This document shows positions 49,440-58,984 of a stretch of 64,000 nucleotides of DNA, one piece after another. The stretch is taken from NCBI RefSeq assembly GCF_902506415.1, contig NZ_LR733275.1, positions 4,688,176 to 4,752,175 on the forward strand, given 5' to 3'. Source of the stretch: Massilia sp. 9I (GTDB lineage Bacteria; Pseudomonadota; Gammaproteobacteria; Burkholderiales; Burkholderiaceae_D). The translations under genes were made by a program, and so were the position numbers. Numbering within the stretch: position 1 is the first letter of the stretch; each line of letters starts with the position of its first letter. The notes below the pieces were generated by a model. The model made no database searches. It was not told the DNA's origin and worked only from the letters and a program-made list of their open reading frames with translations.

Positions 49440-49796
49440 TCAGCCACCGGCCCGCTTCGGGTCGTGGCCGAGTTTCCTGAGCGTTTCCATGATCAGGTCG
49501 CAGTGGTCTCCCTGCACCTCGATCACCCCGTCCTTCACCGTGCCACCCGAGCCGCAGGCGGTGCGCAGCTGCTTGCCCAGCTGGGCCAGGGCGACGGCGT
49601 CCAGCGCCAGCCCCTTGACCAGGGTGACGCACTTGCCGCCGCGGCCCTTGGTCTGGCGCGACACCCGCACCACGCCGTCGCCCAAGGGGGCCGCCCTGGC
49701 CTTGCAGGTGCACTGCGCGATCGCGTTGCGGCACTCGGGACACATGCGGCCGCTCTCGGTGGAATACACCAGGCCGCCGCTTGAACTACTTTTCAT
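49440..49796 (-). CDS. SUI1/YciH-family translation initiation factor-like protein
   Basis: The 118-residue protein belongs to the bacterial SUI1 (eIF1-like) family, which in E. coli (YciH) influences initiation fidelity. An N-terminal Cys-rich part 'RMCPECRNAIAQCTCKA' (about 18-34) is followed by the SUI1 core 'RVSRQTKGRGGKCVTLVKGL' and 'LRTACGSGGTVKDGVIEVQGDHCDLI'. The last parts match the 'GTGGTVKDG.IEIQGD' family signature with GSGG. The C-terminus 'METLRKLGHDPKRAGG' is standard. The role in this bacterium is not defined by context. Confidence 0.92.
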   Translation of the reverse strand: MKSSSSGGLVYSTESGRMCPECRNAIAQCTCKARAAPLGDGVVRVSRQTKGRGGKCVTLVKGLALDAVALAQLGKQLRTACGSGGTVKDGVIEVQGDHCDLIMETLRKLGHDPKRAGG

Positions 49797-49837
49797 ATCG
49801 ATTCAGGGTGGTTGCAGAGGCCGCAAGTATAGACCCG

Positions 49838-50311
49838 TCAGCGGTATTCCGGCCGGGTCGACAGGGCCACCACCGCGGTGCCGGCGGCGACGATCAGGGC
49901 ATCTTCGATCAGGCCGCTCTTGGTCTGGCCCATCTTCTCCATGGCGCGCTTGCGGCCGGCCAGGGTGAGGTAGGCGAGCGGAACCGCGGTAGCGACCGCA
50001 GCCGCCGCGCCGGCCCGTTCGCGGCCGGGCGCGGCCAGCGCGGCGCCGGCGATACCGGCGCTCATGACGCGCGCCAGCAGGCCGAGGAAGACGGTGCGGT
50101 CGGGCGCCGTTTTCATCTTGTCTCCCAGTAGTTCTCCCACACCCATGGCAAGCGCGCCGTACTTGAAGAGCGGGCGATCGAGCAGGAACAGTTCTCCCGG
50201 CGTATCACGACCCTTCAGGCGCGCCGTCGCGATGGTGGCCATGGGGGTCATCGAGCGGGCGCTGGCGACGGCGCCGATCAGGAAGGAAGGGAGCAGGCTG
50301 CGAATAGACAT
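49838..50311 (-). CDS. DUF4126-family membrane protein
   Basis: Starting at 50311 (AGGAG eight bases upstream) gives a 157-residue hydrophobic protein; the frame extends further up without a start signal. It opens 'MSIRSLLPSFLIGAVASARSMTPMATIATARLKG', which fits DUF4126, and has about four membrane segments separated by short loops, including 'FLGLLARVMSAGIAGAALAAPG'. The C-terminal segment 'SGLIEDALIVAAGTAVVALSTRPEYR' is also family-like. DUF4126 proteins are uncharacterised. Neighbouring genes give no functional clue. Confidence 0.7.
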   Translation of the reverse strand: MSIRSLLPSFLIGAVASARSMTPMATIATARLKGRDTPGELFLLDRPLFKYGALAMGVGELLGDKMKTAPDRTVFLGLLARVMSAGIAGAALAAPGRERAGAAAAVATAVPLAYLTLAGRKRAMEKMGQTKSGLIEDALIVAAGTAVVALSTRPEYR

Positions 50312-50391
50312 GGAAAACTCCTGTGCAAGTGGCAATCGATGACTCGACTGTAGCCGGGCTCGCGCCGAACTGTCGCCACGCAAGAGTTTGC

Positions 50392-50787
50392 CTATCCCGC
50401 CTGGCGGCCCGGGGCGCGCAGCAGCTTCAGTTCGCGGCGCAGCCAATCGCGGCTGGGAAGGGCTTCGCCGCTGCCGCACTTGACCCGGTAAGGGCGGCCG
50501 GAAAAGCTGCTTTTCGATGCCGCCAGATCGATGAACTGCTCGGTACTCTGCAGCGTCTCGCGGCGGCCTTCGATGTAGTCCAGCTTGCGCAGCAGGTGGG
50601 TGCGCGCGTCGGCGGCATTGTGCCAGCTGCCGTTGCGCTCGAACTGGCAGCCTGAGTCGCTCATGCGCGCCATCAGGCCGTCGATCTCGGCGCGTATGGC
50701 GGGCGGGGTGGGGGCGGCACTGGCGGCGAGGCACATGCTGCCCAGGACAGCAGCGATCAGGAGGCGCAGGGGCTGGAAGCTTGGCAT
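50392..50787 (-). CDS. DUF5329/YfeK-like secreted protein
   Basis: Starting at 50787 gives a 131-residue protein with the signal peptide 'MPSFQPLRLLIAAVLGSMCLAASA'; a GTG at 50814 is possible but less likely. The mature part 'IRAEIDGLMARMSDSGCQFERNGSWHNAADARTHLLRKLDYI' and 'EQFIDLAASKSSFSGRPYRVKC' matches the YfeK/DUF5329 family, with two Cys that could form a disulphide. The family is of unknown function. It appears to be transcribed alone. Confidence 0.75.
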   Translation of the reverse strand: MPSFQPLRLLIAAVLGSMCLAASAAPTPPAIRAEIDGLMARMSDSGCQFERNGSWHNAADARTHLLRKLDYIEGRRETLQSTEQFIDLAASKSSFSGRPYRVKCGSGEALPSRDWLRRELKLLRAPGRQAG

Positions 50788-50852
50788 GGGAATCGCAGGG
50801 TAGTTCGGATGCACAACCCTAACCGAAAAATCGCTTTCAGGCGCGCCCGCGA

Positions 50853-51695
50853 CTAGCCGGGTGCGGGCCGCGGTGCGGGGACCGACGGCGCCGGCGGCGG
50901 TGCGGCGTTGCGCTGCAGGCCCGCGCGCGGCACGGCGCGCCCGGCCTCGATGCCCTCGTTGAACAGGTTCACGATCGGCATGCCGAGGTAGGGCAGGGCC
51001 AGGCTCAGGGTCAGGAAACCGACGCCCAGGGTGACCGGGAAGCCGATGCCGAAGATGTTCAGCTGGGGCGCGGCGCGCGTCAGGATGCCGAGGGCGACGT
51101 TGGTGATCAGGAGCGCGGCGATGATCGGCAGCGACAGCTGCAGCCCGCTCGAAAAGATCTTGGCGCCCCAGCGCGCCAGCTCCAGTGGGGCGTTGCCCGA
51201 GAACGGGGTGGCGGAAATCGGCAGCGCGTGGAAGCTCTCGGCCAGCGCCGCGAGCAGGATCAGGTGCGCGTTCACGGCCAGGAAGGCCATGGTCGCGACC
51301 AGCGCCAGGAACTGGGCCACCGCCGCCGAGCGGCCGCTGGTCATCGGGTCGAAGAAAACGGCGAAACCGAGGCCCATGGCCATGCTGGCGATCTCGCCGG
51401 CGTACTCGATGGCGGCGAAGACGATCCGCATCGCGAAGCCCATCGCGACGCCGATCAGGAGTTCTTTTACCAGGATCAGGATGCCGGCCCAGGAGCTCGG
51501 GTCGACGGCCGGAATTTCGGGCACGGTAGGGGCGATGACCGAGGCCAGTAGCACGCCGAGCGCGACCTTGATCGACATCGGCACGCCGGCATTGCCGAAC
51601 AGGGGCGCGGAGGCGACCAGGCCGAGGATGCGCGTGAGCGGCCAGATCAGGCCCGCGATCCAGGCGTTCATCTCGCCCGTGGTCAGGCTTAACAT
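50853..51695 (-). CDS. fliR: Flagellar export gate protein FliR
   Basis: FliR is a membrane protein of the FliPQR export channel. The 280-residue protein has about six hydrophobic segments. It shows the FliR-typical 'RILGLVASAPLFGNAGVP', 'ELLIGVAMGFAMRIVFAAIEYAGEIASMAMGLGFAVFFDP' and 'LNIFGIGFPVTLGVGFLTLSLALPYL'. The C-terminal ~30 residues are a Pro/Ala-rich tail. It starts four bases past the fliQ stop and is the last gene of the fliLMNOPQR run. Confidence 0.95.
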   Translation of the reverse strand: MLSLTTGEMNAWIAGLIWPLTRILGLVASAPLFGNAGVPMSIKVALGVLLASVIAPTVPEIPAVDPSSWAGILILVKELLIGVAMGFAMRIVFAAIEYAGEIASMAMGLGFAVFFDPMTSGRSAAVAQFLALVATMAFLAVNAHLILLAALAESFHALPISATPFSGNAPLELARWGAKIFSSGLQLSLPIIAALLITNVALGILTRAAPQLNIFGIGFPVTLGVGFLTLSLALPYLGMPIVNLFNEGIEAGRAVPRAGLQRNAAPPPAPSVPAPRPAPG

Positions 51696-51699
51696 GTGC

Positions 51700-51969
51700 T
51701 CAACCGATCAGGCTGGGGATGCTGGTAAACACCTGGCGCATGTAGTCGAGCATGGTGGACAGCATCCAGGGCCCGGCCACGACCAGGGCGATGAAGATAC
51801 CGACCAGCTTCGGGATGAAGGACAGGGTCGCTTCGTTGATCTGGGTCGCGGCCTGGAAGATCGAGATGATCAGGCCGATGATCAGCGCCACCAGCAGCAG
51901 CGGGGCGGACACCATCAGCGTGACTTCCATCGCAGTGCGGCCCATGGTCATGACGGATTCGGGAGTCAT
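51700..51969 (-). CDS. fliQ: Flagellar export gate protein FliQ
   Basis: FliQ is the small two-helix subunit of the export gate. The 89-residue length is exact for the family. The first helix lies in 'TLMVSAPLLLVALIIGLIISIFQAATQINEATLSFIPK' and the second in 'LVGIFIALVVAGPWMLSTMLDYMRQVF'. The conserved 'QAATQINEATLSFIPK' loop is present. It lies between fliP and fliR with short spacers. Confidence 0.96.
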   Translation of the reverse strand: MTPESVMTMGRTAMEVTLMVSAPLLLVALIIGLIISIFQAATQINEATLSFIPKLVGIFIALVVAGPWMLSTMLDYMRQVFTSIPSLIG

Positions 51970-51980
51970 GTTGGTTTTCC

Positions 51981-52730
51981 CTAGTAAAAACTCTGGGACA
52001 GCGAGCCCAGCAGCAGCTGCCAGCCGTCGACCAGCACGAACAGCATCAGCTTGAACGGTAGCGAGATGACCGCGGGCGACATCATCATCATGCCCATCGC
52101 CATCAGCACTGAGGCGACCACCATGTCGATGATCAGGAAGGGAATGAAGATGGCGAAGCCGATCTGGAACGCGGTCTTCAGCTCGCTCGTGACAAACGCC
52201 GGGATCAGGACGCGCAGCGGCACGTCTTCGGGTCCCTGCAGCGCAGGCGAGCGCGAAATCTTGACGAACAGCGCCAGGTCGGACTGGCGGGTCTGCTTGA
52301 TCATGAATTCCTTCAGCGGCACCACGCCCCGGTTGAGCGCTTCCTGCATCTGGATCCGGTTTTCCTGCAGCGGCTGGTAGGCCTCGGTGTAGATGCGGTC
52401 GAACGTCGGGCCCATCACGAAGAAGGTCAGGAACAGCGCCAGCCCGACCATCACCTGGTTCGGCGGCGCGGTCTGGGTGCCGATCGCCTGGCGCAGCAGC
52501 GACAGCACGATGATGATGCGGGTGAAGGCGGTCATCATCAGGAGCGCCGCCGGCAGGAAGGTCAGCGCGGTCAGCAGGATCAGGGTCTGGACCGGCAGCG
52601 AATAGGCGGTGCCGCCCCCTGCGGCCGGGCTGGTGGTGAAGGCGGGGATGCCGGGCTGGGCCAGGGCGGCCAGCGGCAGCAGTACCAGGCCTGCCAGGCC
52701 AGCTCCCAGCAGGAGTTTTTTATTTCGCAT
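51981..52730 (-). CDS. fliP: Flagellar export gate protein FliP
   Basis: FliP forms the core of the export channel. The 249-residue protein has a cleavable signal peptide ('[22 protein letters not shown]'), as known for FliP. It has '[51 protein letters not shown]' and the late '[40 protein letters not shown]' segments. The order and spacing are canonical. It overlaps the fliO stop by 11 bases. Confidence 0.96.
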   Translation of the reverse strand: MRNKKLLLGAGLAGLVLLPLAALAQPGIPAFTTSPAAGGGTAYSLPVQTLILLTALTFLPAALLMMTAFTRIIIVLSLLRQAIGTQTAPPNQVMVGLALFLTFFVMGPTFDRIYTEAYQPLQENRIQMQEALNRGVVPLKEFMIKQTRQSDLALFVKISRSPALQGPEDVPLRVLIPAFVTSELKTAFQIGFAIFIPFLIIDMVVASVLMAMGMMMMSPAVISLPFKLMLFVLVDGWQLLLGSLSQSFY

Positions 52731-53544
52731 TACGGTTGTCTATCGTTTTCTTGAGCCAGTCGCCGAAGGATCCGGCGCTCGGCATATGGGCGGCGAGCGC
52801 GGCCTGCGGCCCATCGGACTGCGCGCCTTCCTGGCGCGGCATGGTGGCCAGGGCATTGACGCGTCCCGGCGAGGCGCCGACGACGATCCACTGGTCGCCC
52901 ACTTCGACCACCATGATACGCTCGCGGCCGCCGATATTGAGGGCGCCGACCAGCCTGATGTTGGCGCTCGCGCCCATGGCGCGCGGGCCGTAGCGTTTCA
53001 TGAACCAGGCCAGGGCGAGCAGCAGGCCGATCACCAGCACCAGGGCCATGATGGTCTGCAGCAGGCCGCCGGTTGCCGGCGCCGCGGAGCCGGGCATCAC
53101 GACCTGCGGCGGGCGCTGGTCCGGGGCCGGGGTGCTCACGGGAGAAGCAGCCGGGGCAGGCTGTTCGGCTGCGGGTGCGGCTTCCGTTGGCGCCGGGCCG
53201 GGCGCCTGGACCGGCGTCGAAACCGGGCCGGAAGGTGCGGGACGGGCAGGCGTGGCCGGGCGGCCGGTCGTGGTGGCGCCGCGGGGCAGGGCCTGGGTTT
53301 CTTGCGAGGCAGGCGCCGGGACCGGGATCGGTGCGGTGGCGTCGGGCGCCGGCTGTGCTTGCGGGGCTGCCTGCGGAGTGGCTTGCTGCTGCTGAGCGGC
53401 GGGGGCCTGATCGGCGACGACGGGCGACGCGCAGGCGGCCAGGGGCGCAAACATCAGCGCACTTAGCAGGTGCAACGCCGCACGGGCGAATCTCGCCGGG
53501 TTTGAACGCGTGGGATTCCGAGTGGCGACGTTGCGCGAGGTCAT
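52720..53544 (-). CDS. fliO: Flagellar biosynthesis protein FliO with lipobox-like N-terminus
   Basis: FliO helps assemble the FliP ring. The 274-residue protein is longer than usual. The conserved part is the membrane helix '[31 protein letters not shown]' (about 155-187) and the following '[28 protein letters not shown]'. Before it lies a ~115-residue Pro/Ala/Gln-rich linker. The extreme N-terminus has a hydrophobic run ending 'LAAC' with Cys38, which looks like a lipoprotein site. It overlaps fliN by four bases (ATGA) and fliP by eleven. The family call rests on the helix motif and position between fliN and fliP. Confidence 0.88.
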   Translation of the reverse strand: MTSRNVATRNPTRSNPARFARAALHLLSALMFAPLAACASPVVADQAPAAQQQQATPQAAPQAQPAPDATAPIPVPAPASQETQALPRGATTTGRPATPARPAPSGPVSTPVQAPGPAPTEAAPAAEQPAPAASPVSTPAPDQRPPQVVMPGSAAPATGGLLQTIMALVLVIGLLLALAWFMKRYGPRAMGASANIRLVGALNIGGRERIMVVEVGDQWIVVGASPGRVNALATMPRQEGAQSDGPQAALAAHMPSAGSFGDWLKKTIDNRNAK

Positions 53545-53975
53545 TTATTCAGTTTTCTGATCCGTTCCGATGGCGTAATGATATCAGTCAGACGGATACC
53601 GAACTTGTCGTTCACGACCACGACCTCGCCCTGGGCGATCAGGCAGCCGTTGACCAGTACGTCCATCGGTTCGCCAGCCAGGCCGTCGAGCTCGACCACG
53701 GAGCCCTGGGCCAGCTGCAGCAGGTTCTTGATCGCGATCTTGGTGCGGCCGAGTTCCACGGTCAGCTGGACCGGGATATCGAGGATGAAGTCGATGTCGT
53801 TCGGCGTTTCGTTGCGCGCGCCCTTGTTCGAGAAGTCCTTGAACACGGCCGCGCTGGCGGTCGCCTGCTGGGTCTGCTGGCGTTCGAGCGCCGCCGCTTC
53901 GGCCGCGGCCTGCTCGGCAATCGCCGCGCCCCAATCGTCGTCGAGATTGTCCTGGTCGTCCTGGGTATCAGACAT
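53541..53975 (-). CDS. fliN: Flagellar motor switch protein FliN
   Basis: FliN is the C-ring component that binds FliH and helps switch rotation. The 144-residue protein has an acidic/Ala-rich N-terminus and the conserved SpoA domain 'DIDFILDIPVQLTVELGRTKIAIKNLLQLAQGSVVELDGLAGEPMDVLVNGCLIAQGEVVVVNDKFGIRLTDIITPSERI' (about 60-140). All core features are present. The stop overlaps the fliO start (ATGA). Confidence 0.96.
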   Translation of the reverse strand: MSDTQDDQDNLDDDWGAAIAEQAAAEAAALERQQTQQATASAAVFKDFSNKGARNETPNDIDFILDIPVQLTVELGRTKIAIKNLLQLAQGSVVELDGLAGEPMDVLVNGCLIAQGEVVVVNDKFGIRLTDIITPSERIRKLNK

Positions 53976-54022
53976 GCTGCTCTCCTGTGTCGCCCGCGCC
54001 GTGCGCAGGCCGTTTCATACTG

Positions 54023-55006
54023 TTATTTGTTGAAGTTGTCGCTGTTGGCAAGCAGCTTCTCGACCTTCAAGGCGTATTGGCCATTGAAGACGCCATAGGT
54101 GCAATCCATCACCGGTACCCCGTCGACCGTGGCCTGCAGGGTTTCCGGGACCGTGATCGGGATGATGTCGCCGATCTTCATGTTCAGGATCTCGTCGAAG
54201 TTGGCGCGGCCTTCGCCCAGCACCGCCACCAGCTCGACTTCGGCCACCTGGATCTGCTGGGTCATCAGGCGCACCCAGCGCTTGTCGACTTCCAGCGCCT
54301 CGCCCTGGATGCTCGAGGTCAGCGCGTCGCGGATCGGCTCGATCATCGAGTAGGGCATGCAGAAGTGGATCTGGCCCGACACCGAACCGAGTTCGATGGT
54401 GAAGGTGCAGGACACCACGACCTCGTTCGGGGTCGCGATGTTGGCGAACTGCGTGTTCATCTCGGAACGGATGTACTCGAATTCGATCGGGTACACCGGT
54501 TCCCACGACTTGGCATAGGCCTCGAACACGATGTCGAGGATGCGCATGATGATGCGCTGCTCGGTCTGGGTGAAGTCGCGGCCTTCCACGCGGGTGTGGA
54601 AGCGGCCGTCGCCGCCGAACAGGTTGTCCACCAGCAGGAACACGAGGCCCGGGTCGAACACCATCAGCGCCGTGCCGCGCAGCGGCTTCATGTGGATCAG
54701 GTTGAGGTTGGTCGGCACCACCAGGTTGCGGATGAACTCGCTGTACTTCGAGACCCGCACCGAGCCCACCGAGACCTCGGCGCTGCGGCGCAGGAAGTTG
54801 AACAGGCCAACCCGCAGATACCTGGCGAAACGCTCGTTGATGATTTCGAGCGTCGGCATGCGGCCGCGGACGATCCGCTCCTGCGTTGCCAGGTTATAGG
54901 TGCGGACTCCCGAGGTGTCTTCAGGCGTCGCAATGTCGTCCTGATCGCCGTTGACCCCCTTTAAGAGGGCATCGACTTCTTCCTGTGAGAGGAAATTATC
55001 GGCCAT
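54023..55006 (-). CDS. fliM: Flagellar motor switch protein FliM
   Basis: FliM carries the CheY-P binding site of the C-ring. The 327-residue protein begins 'MADNFLSQEEVDALLKGV', the FliM N-terminal CheY-binding motif, and continues with the 'PTLEIINERFARYLRVGLFNFLRRSAEV' middle domain and 'FLLVDNLFGGDGRF'. The C-terminal SpoA-like part 'VELVAVLGEGRANFDEILNMKIGDIIPI' follows. No CheY gene is in the window, so the chemotaxis cluster must be elsewhere. Confidence 0.97.
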   Translation of the reverse strand: MADNFLSQEEVDALLKGVNGDQDDIATPEDTSGVRTYNLATQERIVRGRMPTLEIINERFARYLRVGLFNFLRRSAEVSVGSVRVSKYSEFIRNLVVPTNLNLIHMKPLRGTALMVFDPGLVFLLVDNLFGGDGRFHTRVEGRDFTQTEQRIIMRILDIVFEAYAKSWEPVYPIEFEYIRSEMNTQFANIATPNEVVVSCTFTIELGSVSGQIHFCMPYSMIEPIRDALTSSIQGEALEVDKRWVRLMTQQIQVAEVELVAVLGEGRANFDEILNMKIGDIIPITVPETLQATVDGVPVMDCTYGVFNGQYALKVEKLLANSDNFNK

Positions 55007-55018
55007 GGTAGGTCGGGC

Positions 55019-55558
55019 TTACTGGATGATGAACGAGGTAAATAATACGTCGGTTACGTCCTGCTCGTCGCCGTCCTTCTCGAAAGGTTCCTGCACGATT
55101 GCCTGGATCTCGGCGGCGAGCTGCTGCTTGCCTTCGACCGTGCTGATTTCCGATGCCTTCTTGCCCGACAGGAGCAGCAGCACGCGATTGCGCACGATCG
55201 CCATATTGTCTTTCACCAAGGTCGCCTGTTCGGCGCCCGCCACCTGCAGGGTGAATTGCACCTGCAGGTACTGCTCGCCATTTTCCGGCTGCAGGTTGAC
55301 GGTGAAGGCTTCGACCGGGACATACTCGGCCTTGGCTTCGGAATCCTTCTTTTTCTTTTTCTTCGATTCCTTCGGGCTGTCGTGCTCGGCCGCAGCCGCG
55401 TCGCCGCCCGCATGCATGAAATACCAGGCCGCACCGCCGCCACCGCCGAGCAGCAGCACTGCCGCCGCGGCGATCACGATCAGCTTTTTCTTGGAGCCGG
55501 CCGGGGCTGCCGCCGCTGCGTCTGCCTTCGGGTCGACTTTGGTTTTTGCATTCGCCAT
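55019..55558 (-). CDS. fliL: Flagellar basal body-associated protein FliL
   Basis: FliL surrounds the stator and supports motor torque. The ATG at 55558 (GAGG upstream) gives 179 residues. A Lys/Ala-rich start leads to one membrane helix 'LIVIAAAAVLLLGGGGGAAWYFM'. After a Lys-rich linker with six consecutive lysines, the conserved periplasmic domain 'YVPVEAFTVNLQPENGEQYLQVQFTLQV' and 'MAIVRNRVLLLLSGKKASEISTVEGKQQL' follows. The protein ends 'VTDVLFTSFIIQ', as FliL usually does. It starts the fliLMNOPQR run. Confidence 0.95.
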   Translation of the reverse strand: MANAKTKVDPKADAAAAAPAGSKKKLIVIAAAAVLLLGGGGGAAWYFMHAGGDAAAAEHDSPKESKKKKKKDSEAKAEYVPVEAFTVNLQPENGEQYLQVQFTLQVAGAEQATLVKDNMAIVRNRVLLLLSGKKASEISTVEGKQQLAAEIQAIVQEPFEKDGDEQDVTDVLFTSFIIQ

Positions 55559-55723
55559 CAAGATGCCTCTTACTGCCTAAAGAATGTGTCCGTCATTATG
55601 GCATTATCGCGGGGAAACAAAGCCTGCCATGCCCCGAAAAGAGGGAATAAGCGATGGTAATCCCGCCGATTGTTGCGTCGACGTGTTGACGATTTGGTAG
55701 ATCGTTAGCCGATCAGAAACGCA

Positions 55724-57055
55724 TTATGCGAAGGTATCGACCAGGCCGTTGTCACCCAGGGCCACGGTCCGGGTCGCCGGACGGGCTGCGCTGTCTTCGT
55801 TCGCCGCGCCCGTGCCGCCCGCGTTGCCGAAGCCGCCACTACCTCCCTGGTTGCGGCGCTCGCCGTCCTGCTGCGCCTGGCGCTGGTCAGGCATGCCCGC
55901 GTCCACGGTCGCGTTACCGAGCGCGATGCCGTTCTCGCCCATCATCTCGCGCAGGCGCGGCAGGGCGTTTTCCAGGGCCTGGCGTACTTCCTGCTGGTTC
56001 GAGGAGAAGGCCACGCTGGCCCCGTCATTGCTCACGTTGAGCACCACCTGCACCGGGCCGAGGTCCGGCGGGTTCAGGGTCAGGGTCGCGGCCTGCTCCT
56101 TGCCCACCATGTAGACGATGCGCTGGCTGACCTGGTTGTCCCAGGCCTGGGTGCCGACGCGCGCCGGGATGCGGTCGGTCGGCACGGCGGCCGGGTTCGG
56201 CACGGTTTCCAGTTTGGCGGCCTGGGCCTGCAGCTGGGTGACGGACGGCGCCGGCGCCTCGACGGCCGGGTTGGCCTGGACGGCCGCGGCATCGCGCGCC
56301 TGCGGCTGGACCTTGCCCGGTTCCTGCTGGACGGCGGCCTGGGCGCTCTGCTGCAGGGCGCGCAGGTCGGCGCTGTCATGCGCCGCCGGCTGCACGCCGG
56401 CCGCCAGCGAGAAGCCGCTCGCCGCCGCTTCGCCATCGGTGGCGGTCGCGAGGGCAGGGTCGGTCGCCACTGCGGCGCCATCGGTGGTCTCGAGTTTCGC
56501 GAACGCGGACTGGAGCGCGGCCAGCTGCAGCTCGGCGCCGCCGGCGGCGACGGCCGCGGCAGGCACTTGCGCCGCACTTGGCGCGGCCACCACTGGCGCA
56601 GCCGGGGCCGGCTGGGCCAGGCTGGCCATGAAGGCGAGCATGTCGGTGACCGGCGTGGTCGCCGCTTCGGCGGCCGCGCTGGCGGATTCCGCGGCGGCTG
56701 CCGCATCCTTGGCCGGGTCGGCGGCTTCGGCGCCGGGAGCCGCCTGCTGGGCCGTCGCCGGCGCATCCGCTGCCTCGTTCTGCCTGGCCGGCTCGCGCGC
56801 CGCGGTCTTCGGGCCTTGCGCGGCCGGCTTGTCGGCCTGCTTGGCCGGCGTAGCCTGCTTGTTGGCCGGGCCAGGCGCCGGCGCCGCGCTCGGCGCGGGC
56901 GATGGCGCCATGGTCGGCGCCATCGCGCGCGACAGCGAGGCGCTGAAGGCGTCGGCATCCGGGGCCTGCACGCCCGCGGCGGCATTGCGTTGCGGCTGGG
57001 CCAGCGCGTTGGCGCCGGAAACCTGGAACGGGAGAGTGGTGGTCTGCATCGTCAT
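55724..57055 (-). CDS. fliK: Flagellar hook-length control protein FliK
   Basis: FliK measures hook length and triggers the FlhB switch. The 443-residue protein is mostly Ala/Pro/Gln-rich and disordered (about 20-310), which is typical. The conserved C-terminal domain begins near 315 with 'QAATLTLNPPDLGPVQVVLNVSNDGASVAFSSNQQEVRQALENALPRLREMM', the FlhB-interacting hydrolase-like fold, followed by a Gly/Gln-rich tail. I start it at 57055; the frame is open to 57100 inside fliJ. FlhB with its NPTH site is at 7644. Confidence 0.92.
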   Translation of the reverse strand: MTMQTTTLPFQVSGANALAQPQRNAAAGVQAPDADAFSASLSRAMAPTMAPSPAPSAAPAPGPANKQATPAKQADKPAAQGPKTAAREPARQNEAADAPATAQQAAPGAEAADPAKDAAAAAESASAAAEAATTPVTDMLAFMASLAQPAPAAPVVAAPSAAQVPAAAVAAGGAELQLAALQSAFAKLETTDGAAVATDPALATATDGEAAASGFSLAAGVQPAAHDSADLRALQQSAQAAVQQEPGKVQPQARDAAAVQANPAVEAPAPSVTQLQAQAAKLETVPNPAAVPTDRIPARVGTQAWDNQVSQRIVYMVGKEQAATLTLNPPDLGPVQVVLNVSNDGASVAFSSNQQEVRQALENALPRLREMMGENGIALGNATVDAGMPDQRQAQQDGERRNQGGSGGFGNAGGTGAANEDSAARPATRTVALGDNGLVDTFA

Positions 57056-57074
57056 GGTGAAAAGCTCGGCTTCT

Positions 57075-57518
57075 TCAGCGTTGTTTGTAGCGGGCGCCAC
57101 GGGCTGCGTGGTCGTCCATCAGTTTCTGGTCGCGCTTGTTCTCGATCGCCAGCGCCTCGGCGGCCGCGCGTTCGTTCAGGGTGCGGTACGACAGGCGCTT
57201 GCGCTCGCTTTCCTGCCATGCCTTCTTTTCCATGTCCGCCTTGTACTTCGCATGCTTGATCACTTCGCGCTGGCCGATCAGCGCGTTGTCCAGCTTGCCG
57301 ATGAAGGCGACGAAGTTGTTGTAGGCGAAGGGCGTGATGCCCGCCATCTGGGCCGCGTCGAGCTTGCGGACGTACTCGTCGCGATAGCCATCCAGCATGA
57401 CCAGCTTCTGCTCGGCATCCTCGACCGCCTTCAGGGCGGCGCCCAGGCGCTTGGCGATGTCGTCGGAATCGCGTTGCGCGAGGTCGATCAGGGTCTCGAG
57501 TGCGGAAGTATTGGCCAT
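57075..57518 (-). CDS. fliJ: Flagellar export chaperone-escort protein FliJ
   Basis: FliJ is a coiled-coil protein that links the FliH-FliI ATPase to the export gate. The 147-residue protein is helical throughout. It has the family pattern 'LETLIDLAQRDSDDIAKRLGAALKAVEDAEQKLVMLDGYRDEY' and a second helix with 'GKLDNALIGQREVIKHAKYKADMEKKAWQESERKRLSYRTLNERA'. It lies between fliI and fliK, the usual place. Confidence 0.93.
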   Translation of the reverse strand: MANTSALETLIDLAQRDSDDIAKRLGAALKAVEDAEQKLVMLDGYRDEYVRKLDAAQMAGITPFAYNNFVAFIGKLDNALIGQREVIKHAKYKADMEKKAWQESERKRLSYRTLNERAAAEALAIENKRDQKLMDDHAARGARYKQR

Positions 57519-57567
57519 AAAAGGTTCACGTTATGGGCACAGTATAGTGCCCAGAGGAATCCTTTTA

Positions 57568-58971
57568 TCAGTCGAATAGAGAGGTCAATTGCCCCAAGCT
57601 CTCCAGCATGCCCGCGTTATCGTGGATTTCCTGGCACAGGAAGGCCTCGATCTGCTCGTGCTTGGCGATCGCCTGGTCCAGCACCGGGTCGCTGCCGGCG
57701 GCATAGGCGCCGACGCTGATCAGGTCGCGCGAGCGCTGGTAGCGCGAGTACAGCTGCTTGAGCTTGCGCGCCGCCAGCTGGTGCTCGTGGGTGGTGATGC
57801 CGTGCATCGCACGCGAGATCGACTGTTCGATGTCGATCGCCGGGTAGTGGCCGGCTTCGGCCAGGTGGCGGTTCAGCACGATGTGGCCGTCCAGGATACC
57901 GCGCGCGGCGTCGGCGATCGGATCCTGCTGGTCATCGCCTTCGGACAGCACGGTGTAGAAGGCGGTGATCGAGCCGCCGCCTTCGACGCCGTTGCCGGCC
58001 CGTTCCACCAGCACCGGCAGCTTGGCGAATACCGAGGGCGGATAGCCCTTGGTCGCCGGCGGCTCGCCGATCGCCAGGGCGATTTCGCGCTGGGCCATGG
58101 CGTAGCGGGTCAGCGAATCCATGATCAACAAGACATTCTTGCCCTGTTCGCGGAAGTGCTCGGCAATCGCGGTGGCATAGGCGGCGCCCTGCAGGCGCAT
58201 CAGGGGCGGGGCGTCGGCCGGCGCGGCCACCACGGCCGAGCGGGCGCGGCCTTCCGGTCCGAGGATCTGCTCGATGAATTCCTTCACCTCGCGACCTCGT
58301 TCGCCGATCAGGCCGACCACGATCACGTCGGCGGTGGTATAGCGCGCAATCATGCCCAGCAACACCGATTTACCGACACCGGTACCGGCGAACAGGCCCA
58401 GGCGCTGGCCGCGGCCGACCGTCAGCATGGCATTGATGGCGCGCACGCCCACGTCGAGGGTGTCCGAGATCGGGGCGCGGTCGAGCGGGTTGATCGGGCG
58501 CGCGTTCAGCGGGCCGACCTCGTCGGTATTGAGTGGGCCCTTGCCGTCGAGCGGGCGGCCGGCGCCGTCCACCACCCGGCCCAGCAGTTGCATCCCGACC
58601 GGCAGGTGGCGCGCGCGGTCACTCGGACGGCGCCGCGGGTGCTGCACCGTGCCCGGCTTGGGCAGGGCCGATTCGACCGGGAACACACGCGAGCCCGGCA
58701 CCACGCCTTCGACATCGCTCTGCGGCATCAGGAACAGGCGCTCGCCCTCGAAGCCGACCACTTCGGCCTCGATCCGCAAGCCGTTGGCCACCGGGATGGT
58801 GCAGGCGCTGCCCACGGCCAGCTTGAGGCCGACGCATTCCATCACCAGGCCGGCCACGCGCGTGACGCGGCCCGAGACCTGCATCGGTTCGGCAAAGCCG
58901 ACCAGGGAATCGCAGTCCTTGATGAAGGATTTCCAGCGGGCGGTGTGGCGGTCGGCGGTGTTGGTCGTCAT
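57568..58971 (-). CDS. fliI: Flagellum-specific ATPase FliI
   Basis: FliI powers and orders flagellar protein export. The 467-residue protein has the Walker A motif '[20 protein letters not shown]' (about 170) and the F1-ATPase-like '[40 protein letters not shown]' segment with the Walker B Asp. The N-terminal FliI type domain and the C-terminal '[29 protein letters not shown]' are intact. It starts 13 bases after fliH. Confidence 0.97.
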   Translation of the reverse strand: MTTNTADRHTARWKSFIKDCDSLVGFAEPMQVSGRVTRVAGLVMECVGLKLAVGSACTIPVANGLRIEAEVVGFEGERLFLMPQSDVEGVVPGSRVFPVESALPKPGTVQHPRRRPSDRARHLPVGMQLLGRVVDGAGRPLDGKGPLNTDEVGPLNARPINPLDRAPISDTLDVGVRAINAMLTVGRGQRLGLFAGTGVGKSVLLGMIARYTTADVIVVGLIGERGREVKEFIEQILGPEGRARSAVVAAPADAPPLMRLQGAAYATAIAEHFREQGKNVLLIMDSLTRYAMAQREIALAIGEPPATKGYPPSVFAKLPVLVERAGNGVEGGGSITAFYTVLSEGDDQQDPIADAARGILDGHIVLNRHLAEAGHYPAIDIEQSISRAMHGITTHEHQLAARKLKQLYSRYQRSRDLISVGAYAAGSDPVLDQAIAKHEQIEAFLCQEIHDNAGMLESLGQLTSLFD

Positions 58972-58984
58972 GTCGGTTACGGGA

